From Chlorokybus atmophyticus (Eukaryota; Streptophyta; Chlorokybophyceae; Chlorokybales; Chlorokybaceae): a stretch of DNA of 27,732 nucleotides. A program made the translations under genes and the position numbers. Below, piece by piece: positions 1-9,038 of this stretch. The notes under the pieces are model-generated. The model was not told the DNA's origin and searched no databases. It saw only the letters and a program-made list of their open reading frames with translations. Position 1 is the stretch's first letter. Each line of letters begins with the position of its first letter. The DNA is taken from NCBI GenBank assembly GCA_009103225.1, contig RHPI01000385.1, positions 371,988 to 399,719 of the forward strand. Reading direction: 5' to 3'.

Positions 1-68
<68 letters not shown>
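1..68. repeat. (CT)n microsatellite inside an intron
   Basis: The window opens with at least 34 perfect CT dinucleotides, cut by the window edge. The tract lies about 25 bases before the 3' splice site (CAG at 91-93) of the first visible exon of the quinone reductase gene. It is therefore intronic and may serve as an over-long polypyrimidine tract. Confidence 0.97.
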
Positions 69-71
<3 letters not shown>

Positions 72-93
72 CACACTTACGCGTGTGTTTCAG

Positions 94-1067
94 ATGCATG
101 CCGCACCACGCGGGAACGACCCCACCATCACCGGAGACCAGCTGACGGAGCCAGATGGGATGCTGTGGGGCATTCCGACACGCTACGGCATGATGAGCGC
201 TCAATTCAAGGTGCAGTTAGCACTGTTGCAATCAGCACTGCTGAAACATTACACTGTCTCCGAGACCACAATGCATGCATGCATGAGACATGACTGCCTC
301 CAGGAGCACACTACGTACATGCCGCACACATGAATGTTGCAACTGACACCTGGCAACTGCGACTTGCTGCAGAGTCTCATTGATGCAACCGGTCGGTTGT
401 GGAAGGAGGTATGCTTGCAGGACGCATTGCTTTGTCGACTTCAAAAAAGGAATCTTGTCTTTCGCGTTGCTGACCACTTACTGTCACCCTGCAGTGCTCT
501 CTGGTTGGCAAGCCAGTTGGCATTTTCTTCTGCACATCCACTCAGGGCGGAGGCCAGGTATGTACTGTGGTTGTAGTCCCATCATCACTTAGCACATCTG
601 CATTGCTGAGATGGCTGATTGCTGCTCCTCGTTTGCAGGAAACGACTGCGTTGACGGCGGTGACGCAGATCGCGCATCATGGCATGATCTTCGTTCCCAT
701 GGGCTACACCACCCCTCTTCTGCTCAATATGGATGAGATCCATGGCGGCTCCGGCTACGGCGCTGGCTCCCTAACCACCCCAGATGGCTCGGTACGTATT
801 GAGGGCCACATGCAACAAGTTGTAATGCTGCTTGACAAGGGTCAGACTGTTCCCAATTTCCTGTTTGTTCTGTTTGTACTGTGTGCAGTATGCGGCATGC
901 TGGCAGGATTGTTGTCTGTGTTTGTCTGGGATAATTGAGGTTCAACACTACATTTTATGTACACACAGCGTCTTCCGACTGACCTGGAGCTGGGCATTGC
1001 CAAGCATCAGGGCTTTAACTTTACAATAACAGCAGCGGCTCTGAAGAGAGGCAGAGCCGCCATGTGA
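94..1067 (+). CDS. WrbA/FQR-type NAD(P)H:quinone oxidoreductase (FMN flavoprotein), 3' part
   Basis: Predicted exons are 94-210, 373-408, 495-557, 639-791 and 969-1067, ending in TGA at 1065-1067. All junctions are phase 0 with GT-AG borders and together they give 155 residues. The family has a flavodoxin fold, binds FMN as a tetramer and reduces quinones by two electrons in the cytosol, limiting redox cycling. Visible family motifs in order are [79 protein letters not shown] and [13 protein letters not shown], covering the FMN contacts and the C-terminal helix. The N-terminal 50-70 residues with the first phosphate-binding loop lie upstream of the window. The second visible exon is only 36 bases. 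WrbA membership is firm; which paralogue this is cannot be told. Confidence 0.95.
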
Positions 1068-1479
1068 CGGTATAGCTCTGCGGGGGTGAGCAGCGTCCAT
1101 GCTGCTTGCACTCTGCACCGGCACAACGGCCTGTTGAAACCACCACTCCTGTCGTATAGCCCCCTTGTCGGCAATGCCGCCTTGTCCTTTGTGAACTGTG
1201 GCAGTGAGAAAGTAATCTCCTCTAGGCTTGAACAGCCTTTTTCAAAAACGTGTCACACCATGTGTACGTGTTTAGAACAGAGCGCTGCCCAGCGAGTGAC
1301 CGGTAACCAACACGGGTCTTGGCTCCTCAAGCTTCACACGCTGTTGGAACACAAGGCTAAGCACCTGCAAGCAGTGTTTAGTTAACCAGCATAATGATTG
1401 CCCGCTTTTAGTCAACATGCCAGACCCACTAGCAGCCCCCCCCCCCCCACAGCGAGGAGATTGCGCTGCACATGCAATT
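1068..1479. other. 3' flank of the quinone reductase gene
   Basis: This holds the presumed 3' untranslated region and spacer. Just inside the stop, GGCTCTG and CAGAGCC around 1036-1057 could form a small stem. A run of 13 C lies at 1436-1448. An open frame at 1086-1385 shows no recognisable protein and is probably chance. Confidence 0.5.
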
Positions 1480-3000
1480 TACAAGTCACCTCGCAGACGC
1501 TGTATTAAAGAAGCTCGCATAGCACAGGCGGAGGAGGGGGAGGGGAAGGAAGAGAGAGAGGGCGTGGAAGGAGGATGAGAGGGAGGGAGAGAGGGAGGGA
1601 GGGAGAGCCGTTGCTGTGCTGCATGTTGCGTTGCTGCTGCTGCCACAGCCGTTGACTGCCGTCATTGACGCTGCTACTCGTGCTTGTACAGGTGATTACA
1701 TTTTGCTGCATGCATGCTGGCATGACTAACGGGGTGGTGGTGTAGTTGTTGGCCTAGATGTAGTAGTGTAGCCCGGTGGTTGAATATATGTGAGAGTGTA
1801 TATAAGGGGTATGGTACGGTGTGCGCCTGCCTGGTTGTTGTCTGCGTGATGACATATGCATGAGCAAGCACGCCCCGCATTGTTTGTACATTCAAGAAGC
1901 ACGCACGTCACACATCAGAAGCTGTAATATACATAGAATGCAAGGATTGTGGCATGCATGAGAGTGTGACACAGTGTAGTGTACAGAATATGCACATGAT
2001 GTATGCAACATGCACGACACATGCATGGACACTTAACAACAATCACACTCACCTCTATCACGACCACCGGGCTTGGTATACACTACCTACTACTACCTAC
2101 TTCACTACTCTACTGCCCAACCGTCAGTCTGCAAGCATGCATTACCTGCCACATCGCCAGTAGAGTCAGCCTTGAGTAGGACCACGTTGACGACCACAAT
2201 GACTAGCAGACTCCCCCCGCCGCCGCTCCCAACCTCCGCCACCACGACAACTGCTGTCGCAGCTGCTTTTTGCCACAGCATACTTAGGGTTTCGTCAGCC
2301 GTCTACGGCCTTGGCATGCACGGCAAAAAACTCCCTGAGTTGCTGCGGCCATGTGCACTTGACTCTAACGACACGGGCATTGCACTGCTCCCCATGTATT
2401 TACACTCGCCCATCGCGCCCGTCCGTCTTCAGCTGCGTCCGTCTTCAGCACTGCTATGCATTGCGGACTGCATGCATGTTTGCTACATTCTCATGCATGC
2501 GACAATCCTTGCATACTATATTATACACATGCATGAGTAGTCTACTTACAACACCATGAAGCACTCTCATTAACCACCGGGCTGCTAACCTAGCTGCTAC
2601 CTACCTTCTCTACTGCCCATACCCCATTAGACATGCATGCATGCATGCGTGCGTCATCACCTGCACATGCACCTTGGTAAGCGGCCTTCTTGCAGCAGCA
2701 GCGGCCACACCAGCAGCAGGACTCAACGGACTCCCCCTCCCGCTTCACCCCACACCCCCGCCGCCATCTCCGCCAGCCTCCTACTGCCGTCTTGTCAACT
2801 GCCGGCTTAGGGTTTTGTCAGTACACGCACGCATGCATGTACAACAAGCACGGAAACTCCCTCTGCGGCGGTGCATGTCGTGGCTGTGTGAAAGAAGCTC
2901 AAGTCGCACATCAACAACGCACTCACAAGTCAGCTCTGAGACGCTCTATTATATAAGCTCACATCGCACATCAAAGCAGCTCCATTATAGAAGCTGTGAC
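1480..3000. repeat. Mosaic of diverged direct and inverted repeats
   Basis: Several segments recur within this stretch. About 1483-1526 matches about 2927-2972 directly, both reading ACAAGTCA then AGACGCT, TATTA and AAGCTC. About 2203-2345 matches about 2722-2870 directly, sharing GACTCCCCC, CTTAGGGTTT, GTCAG and AACTCCCT. CCACCGGGCT followed by CTACCTAC and CTCTACTGCCCA occurs at about 2064 and 2574. About 1925-1968 matches about 2478-2525 in inverted orientation, sharing ATGCAAGGATTGT and GCATGCATGAGA. The copies are gapped and diverged, so insertion was old or repeated. The inverted pair could be ends of a non-autonomous element about 600 bp long, but no transposase or clear target duplication is visible. 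Short frames inside are not credible proteins. Confidence 0.6.
1528..1607 (+). repeat. Polypurine tract
   Basis: About 80 bases are nearly all G and A, built from GGAGG, GAGAGA and GGGAGGGAG blocks. Such purine mirror-like tracts can form triplex DNA. No coding role is likely. Confidence 0.8.
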
Positions 3001-3886
3001 TGCCAATGCAACAACAGAGCATGAACTGTGGTGGCGGTGGTGGTGAACCAAGCCTAAGCAGCAACTAGTCCAAGCAGCAACCAGTGGTCAGTACTTGACG
3101 CTGTACTGCAAGCACCAGCAACGTCAGCCATGTGTGGCATGCATGCATCAACTGCACGCACAACAGCCAGCACGCAAAGAGCCTCTAAGCCAACTGGTTG
3201 ACTGGCTAACTTTGCTGGTAAGTTGCACTGACAGAATGAACTGGCGTTGGCATGATGTTAATGCACTGGCATAAACTGTCAGCAGGTGTGTGCACCGGCT
3301 GTGGTCTGTACTTGCTCGTGTTGGTCGTGATTGCATACTCTTGCTGCACAGTGCTTGCTAGTGTTGGTCAATGCTAGCTAACGGTGTCGATTAGTGCTTG
3401 CTAGTTAGTGCTGGCTTGTGTTAGTGCTTGCTAGTGCTTTACCACGTGCACCTTATCTAACTACCAAGCTCTCCGTTTTAATTGCAGTCCGCGGCACGTC
3501 TACGGGAGTGCAAGGTCTCTCATGGCGCTATGGAGGCATACCGGGGCAAAAGGCATACATGCAACTGCAACAGTTGTCAAGCTAGAGAGAACAGACAACA
3601 AGGCAAGGAAGTCATGTGCAAATTGCTCGGAACCACTGCCACAAGCTTTGGTGGACTGCGGTTGGGCTGCTCATGCAGGTGTGCTGCAACGATGTATGAA
3701 TGAAGCCATGAGTAACTGTCAACATGTGTATGACATGCAGCATGCAGAAACCCATACCAAGAAACTTTCTACATGTGGCGACCGCCAACCTTTTATGTTA
3801 AGGGAGGGGCGATTGCTCTATTTAAACTTTAACCACTTGAAGTGCACCCTCCGCCCTCCTCGCCCTTGCGCTGCTGCTGGTTGCGA
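3001..3886. other. Gene-poor spacer with one exon-like piece
   Basis: From 3350 to 3440 there are short degenerate repeats of TAGTGCTTGCTAGT type. A strong 3' splice signal (pyrimidine-rich stretch then TTGCAG) ends at 3486. The sequence after it is open in two frames, one containing GLSWRYGGIPGQKAYMQLQQ (about 3511-3570) before a stop. I do not recognise either frame. This may be a lone or decayed exon. Confidence 0.35.
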
Positions 3887-3887
3887 G

Positions 3888-3995
3888 CACTTGAACTCAG
3901 CCGGTTGCTCCAAACGTGTCACAGCCCACTCGACCACAAAAGACTTGGTGCTTTTATGGTCGATTTGTGGTATTTTCATGTGCCTTCCCGTTACA
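3888..3995 (-). repeat. tRNA-like (SINE-like) repeat, copy 1
   Basis: Bases 3917-3995 are nearly identical, with a few mismatches, to 4367-4445 in the same orientation 450 bp away. On the minus strand the shared block contains TGGTCGAGTGG (3926-3936), a full match to the polymerase III A-box consensus of tRNA genes. About 44 bases further lies GAGTTCAAGTGC, a poor B-box match. I infer a degraded tRNA-derived short interspersed element. The shared 55-60 bases upstream of the A box are unusual for a simple tRNA head and could instead be a short terminal repeat. Confidence 0.5.
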
Positions 3996-4331
3996 TTCCC
4001 CCCCACTTAAGAACGCTGACGTCCTCGGCAGCTGCCCGGTCAGCTGGGGGAATTACCCAAGAGGTTTGTTAGGGTCGGTCACCGGCTCACAGCCAAGGAC
4101 CGGCCAATTTAAGCCCATACCGGTCAACGTGCGCATATCGCACCGCTGCCGGCCCCACAGGTCGCGTCGCCGCGATAGGCAGGTCACGCCCTGCCGCGCC
4201 GACTGAACTGATCAGTTCGGCGCGACTGCCATTAGGCAAGTCGCGACCCATCGATGATGGCACTTTTAAAGTGACCATTTACGATGTTATTGGAGCGAGA
4301 AACAACGACCGCGGAATTTGTGTGCAAGGCA

Positions 4332-4445
4332 GGAATCGAAGCCGGGTCTCAAGCTCCGATGACCAATGTCACAGCCCACTCGACCACAAAAGACTTGGTG
4401 CTTTTATGGTTGATTCGTGGTATTTCACTGTGCCTTCCCGTTACA
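4332..4445 (-). repeat. tRNA-like (SINE-like) repeat, copy 2
   Basis: On the minus strand this copy has the A box TGGTCGAGTGG (4376-4386) and, at tRNA-like spacing, GGCTTCGATTCC (4332-4343), one base off the B-box consensus. The stretch between resembles a class II (Ser/Leu-like) tRNA body, but no good acceptor or T stem forms, so it is not a working tRNA. The block 4367-4445 is shared with copy 1. Together they suggest a SINE family, or a miniature element flanked by 79-bp direct repeats with about 370 bp between them. Confidence 0.55.
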
Positions 4446-4467
4446 AAACGCATGTGTAGCACTTGTA

Positions 4468-4577
4468 CCCGGCATTACTCTACCTTATGTGGAGGAGAGC
4501 GAGCACATGCGCATCACCTTCTACGCTCGTACGGGGGGCTATGCGGACGCTACCATGACGCCACTCAACCCCCGTAA
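4468..4577 (+). other. Unassigned exon-like segment
   Basis: This open, GC-balanced stretch encodes VEESEHMRITFYARTGGY followed by ADATMTPLNP and stops at a consensus 5' splice site (CCCC then GTAAGT, with the intron from about 4575). A plausible acceptor (CGCTACAG, ending about 4659) follows, but the next frame is soon closed. The peptide looks like real coding sequence by composition and I do not recognise the family. It may be one exon of an undetected gene or a gene remnant next to the repeat pair. Confidence 0.35.
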
Positions 4578-4659
4578 GTGCACACTGTGCTGTGTAATGT
4601 TCATTGTCATTGTCATATGTGTTTATTGTCATTGTAATTACTTACTTGACCGCTACAGT

Positions 4660-6624
4660 GCTGAATAAAGGAAAAAATCCGTGCATGAGCGGGACAAGAT
4701 CGCGCATGCAGATGCCTGCTGAACAAATACAAGGAAGATCTGCAAGGTCATCAAGTCGGGCATTACGCAAGTAGCAAGGGCGTTTATTTATTATTAAATA
4801 AGCTTGCGGCCAACAAGCACACTCTCTTTTCTTTCATGCAAAAAAATTTAGGAAGTGGCATGTAAGTGTCGGGTACGATTAGCACATGTTTTAACCATCT
4901 TTAAAACTACAAGCTCGCATAAACGCATATGTTGGAAGAGTTATGATACATTTGGAAAAGAAGACAACGTGGCCATCATCCTCGTTGCGTCGATCAAGAT
5001 GAATAACGACTTGAAGGTCGTTCTTGCCTTGCACAACCTCCAACACCACTCCTGTTTGTTTTAAACAAGCTCCAACAAGACAAGCTTGACTAACCTTGCA
5101 ACTATAGCGTGCTCATGGTGTTGGAGCAGGAAAGAGAGGCATGGCTGATCAATTATGATTAGTGGGGTGATGTTACCTGCTTGCCAATCGCGCAGCCGTC
5201 GCTGCAATCACGGTGGCCCGCTCAAACGCCACGGCATTGCACCCCGCCGTCGCAATTGCCAACCCCGTCGCTGTCAGTCTTGGACACTTACTACGTTGCT
5301 TTGGTACATGCCTACGGCATGTATTGTGAGTATAACTTATTAACATAAGTAACCTGTTTGCGATACAAGTTTTACGAAGGGTATTTGCGAATTGTGGCTA
5401 TGCTGTTGTGGCAAACCAATAGTGCCATATAATTGATGTGTTTACATTTGCAAGTGTCTCAGTGCAAGACCTAATAGCTTCCCAACAATTAAAGGCAAGC
5501 CGAGAAGTAGTATGCCACGTGACTTGGAGTATCATTTACTTATATCAGCATCCGATGATGTGTGCAAAGTATGCATTTCATTGCGTGTTTGCTTGTACAC
5601 ATCACAATTGCGTAATGTGGAACTCAATATGTGACAACAATGGAGTCCCCAACAAGCTACATGAACAACATGATGTTTGCAAAACTTGCACACATTGCGG
5701 TTTTGCGCACAATTTAGCTAACACTGTAGCGCCGATAGGCAATTCTGTATGATGGCACATGGCGAGTGCAATTTGACTGCAACACTGTATTTGCCAGCTA
5801 CCATCCCTCGCCGCTTCTCCCATTTGCTGCCTCTCTACTAGACCTTGGTGATTTGTGCATTGTGTTTGGCACATATTGGGGCATGGAACTGCATAGTGCA
5901 TATGCGTTCCACATGCTCTTGCCCACTCACATACAAACAACATGCGCATGCACGCTCACCACTATGATGCACGGTTGCATTGATCAAGGTCATTGCAATG
6001 ATTATCCCTATGGTAGCATGTAGGGTGTTGATTGGTATGTCATGCACAGAAATGCGTGCACATACAACAGATGCAGTGCGTATGCATCCATGCGTACACA
6101 CTTGCATAGCACGCTGTGAATGCAGCAAGTCCATGACAAATGCAGAGATGCATAACAGCGCTGGCGGAGCAAGTGTGCGTGTTAATCTACCAATTCGTCA
6201 CAAGCACACTGCTAATAACTTGAACCCGCTCAATGTGCAGTCAGTGCGCGAACATCTGCAATGCTGTTGCACATACCACACAACAAACTTCCCAGAATTG
6301 ACCATGCCTTCATACAGCAACCCTTCAGCACCACCACTAACACTATCATGAAGCCGTAATGCATGCCCCTGCTGTGCATGACAGCTATGTGTTGTAGTTT
6401 ACGCACTGCTGGCAAGCAAAGCATGCCAGCAAAACACATTTTCACTCAGCTGAAAGGCACGTACCAAAGATCGCAACACATGAGCTTGCAACTCTAACCA
6501 TATACTGCAACAACTGCAGACAATACCCGCTTGATTGCTGGAATTGTCAAGACAAAGCATGCATTTCCAAAAGCATATAGCGACACCACGCTCAACACTA
6601 GACCGTAAATAGTCCTTGCAATAC
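4660..6624. other. Gene-poor spacer
   Basis: No gene is recognised over almost 2 kb. A GC-rich island at about 5180-5330 is open in two frames (one with LLANRAAVAAITVARSNA) and ends near a GTGAGT donor, so it may be an exon. An AT-rich near-palindrome occurs at about 4772-4800. Around 5880-6150 there are many GCATGC and TGCATG motifs. Open frames such as 4855-5064 and 5438-5752 show no family I know. Confidence 0.4.
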
Positions 6625-8620
6625 TTAGTCGAACAAGCTGAAGCCCATGTCCTGAACAACGCCACAGAAGTCAGTACCTGCATTGCATACAAAACCCATT
6701 GTTCAACACTCAGAATGCTTACATCTTCTGACTCCTCCTTCTCTTCCTCCTTCTCTTCCTCCTTGGCAGCAGCAGCACCGGCGCCAGAGTCATCAGCAGA
6801 TGGAGCAGCCACTGCGAAAGCGGAAGGATCCTGCAAGCATAGAGCGTCACGACATGCTGCAGCTGTGTGCTAGACGCCTGTGACATGCAACGTGGATGAC
6901 ATCCAACCAGCACTGCAAGGCTGCCACCTGTCAACCACACTCTGCAAAAAACCTCAAGAGTACGTACCGCAAGGTACGCCTTGACCTTCTCAGCAAGCGG
7001 GAATGAGTAATCGGTCTCCACAGCAACAGCCAGCACGTTCTTGTACCTGTTGGAGGCAAATATAGTTGAGAAGCCACAAGGACTTGCAGTGGTCTGTTCA
7101 GCGAAAGCTTGTCACTTTGGGGTTGCACAGTGCACTGACTCAGCACTTACGAGTTGATAATGGAGTGTGGGATGGATGCCAGCGTTGGATAGTCAATGGC
7201 AAGGCCAAGTGCTGCAATGGTTTGCACGCCAATTGCAAAGCTCTTGGTAAGATCATCATCTGACAAGTCCAGCACCTTCACATCAAAGATGGCGCCATTG
7301 TCGAAGACCTGTTCAGAAGCCCAGCAATGTCAATACAATGCCTTTCATACAAACCTGCACTCACACCTAGACCGAAACAGCTTGCACCTGTCTGATGACC
7401 AGCCCGTACGAGAAGGGCTTGATGCCAAGCTTGGCAAGAAGAGCAGCCTCAGACGAGCCCACCTTGTCACCGGCCTGGCAGACACTGATGTCATCAAACT
7501 GTTCCATGGAATGTTACCCTCACAAGCACTAGTAGATACGCATACCGTGACGAGATGGACGTCACTGATGATTTCGACAGTACCCTTATTAATCTTGGTG
7601 GCAATGTTGAGAACCTGAAACAACAGACTGTCAACAGTAGAGAGGCAAGCATCTCTGATACCAGAAGAACTTGATCGAACGTACATACAGTACGAACACG
7701 CAATGCTCATAGATGCTTCACTGCACCTGGAAGAAGGATGTCTGGGATGGATCGAGACCGGTGTTGCCAGCAGGGACCACCACATCAGCGGGTGCAACCA
7801 GACCAACACGAGCAGGGGCGCCAACCTGTGACGGACAGGTTGGTCGCATGCAAACTCAATGGCGGATATATGGACACTAGAACACAACAAACGGCACGCA
7901 CCTTGTACTTGGCAACCTCGTCACGCACAGCAGCCAGATCGCCCTTGGTGAAGATGAGTCCGACATTTCCCTATTGGCAGATGCATCATCAAGAGCAACT
8001 CACAATAAAAGCGTCATGTGAATACAGTCACCACTACTGACATACCTTCATCATCTCAATGACAGACTCCCAGAGATGGTTGCCTGTGCGGTTGATGTAC
8101 TCACGAATGGATCGCCTCATCATAGTGTTTTTGCCCATGAGCACAACACTGTCTGGGCGCAGACCACTGCGGATAGCCTGCAGCTGGTTACTTCCAACAT
8201 TGTCGGCCTGAGCAACAACAGCATTTCTCATTGAGAGGCAGCTGCTACTCCTTCACAGTCTGCTACTAACAAGGTTGGTAGCATGCAGACGACTCTCCAA
8301 GACAAACAAATTCAGAATGCGTCTATAACCTGAGCACCCCATTTCCAGCCTCTTGCAGCTAACAACCGTGGAGAACAAAACGTCACCACATCTCGAGGGC
8401 AATCGCAGTTTCAAAGAACAGACCAACCGCTTAGTAACATCACGCTGTGTAGCAACTGCATTTGCTAATATGTGTATGCATAGGAACGCCAGGGTCATGC
8501 AGACCAACAAGTATACAAGTATACCAGCACAAGGAAAGCCTTATCGAACTCCTCCAGAAGCGAGCACAGCTTGGCATCGTAGTTCTCCTTTTTCTGCGCC
8601 TTGGTCACCGTCCTCACCAT
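6625..8620 (-). CDS. RPLP0: 60S acidic ribosomal protein P0 (uL10)
   Basis: P0 anchors the P1/P2 stalk on the large subunit's GTPase centre and recruits elongation factors. Ten exons on the minus strand: 8525-8620, 8046-8207, 7902-7970, 7727-7825, 7546-7614, 7388-7474, 7151-7308, 6968-7046, 6723-6830 and 6625-6651. They total 954 bases and 317 residues, the usual family length. The start [18 protein letters not shown] matches the normal N-terminus. Then come [20 protein letters not shown] and [13 protein letters not shown] (rRNA-binding L10 domain), [55 protein letters not shown] (P1/P2-binding part), [20 protein letters not shown], an acidic Ala/Glu/Lys hinge (about 274-309) and the terminal MGFSLFD. 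All introns are GT-AG and most are phase 0. The last seven residues sit on a 27-base final exon. The gene diverges from LTV1. Confidence 0.97.
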
Positions 8621-9038
8621 CTTGCCAGATATTGTAGTGCTACCACCTAGTGTTCAAGCTCTCCGCTGCCTCCGCGGGGCCAAGACAAGCGCTCAAAGCG
8701 CCGTCAAGGTAGGAGGGGAGAGTTCCCGCTCCTTTTAACCCAAGATGTCCGTATGGCGGCCGGGAAGGTGCCCGACGACGACGCTGCGGCGGCGGTGGCG
8801 GCGAAAGAGACCTTCACTCTGGCTAACAGGCGGCTGAATGCTTGAGCTGAATGCATCCTAGCCGTCCAATGTGAGCAATTAGGGTTTGCTAACCAATGAT
8901 GGCGATCGATCAGGCTATGTCACGTAACGTTCGTTTTGCAGTGCAAGCCCAAGCGGCGGCGGCGGGCGGCGGCGGCGGTGGGCGGCGCAAAGGTGGAGGT
9001 TGAAGTGATCGTAGATATCGTGCTGTTTGGCAGTAAGC
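8621..9038. promoter_or_regulatory. Shared divergent promoter of P0 and LTV1
   Basis: Only 418 bases separate the two start codons, so both 5' leaders and promoters must lie here. The stretch is GC-rich with CGG-repeat runs at about 8785-8805 and 8950-8990. No clear TATA box is seen for either gene. A telo-box is present (see separate entry). Confidence 0.75.
8878..8887 (-). promoter_or_regulatory. Telo-box (AAACCCTAAT)
   Basis: The plus strand reads ATTAGGGTTT, the complement of the telo-box AAACCCTAA. In land plants this element is common in promoters of ribosomal-protein and translation genes. Its place between P0 and LTV1 fits that role. The same short motif also occurs in repeats at about 2284 and 2807, so function is inferred, not shown. 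Confidence 0.5.

Noticed and set aside
3522-4010. 162-codon plus-strand frame as a gene
   Set aside because: It runs through the tRNA-like repeat copy, is Cys/His-rich without a regular zinc-finger pattern, and overlaps other equally open frames.
4330-4410. Functional tRNA gene on the minus strand
   Set aside because: A and B boxes are present but the T stem has mismatches and no acceptor stem pairs.
7345-7890. 181-codon minus-strand frame as an independent gene
   Set aside because: It covers P0 exons partly in the wrong frame and their introns; the spliced P0 model explains the signal.
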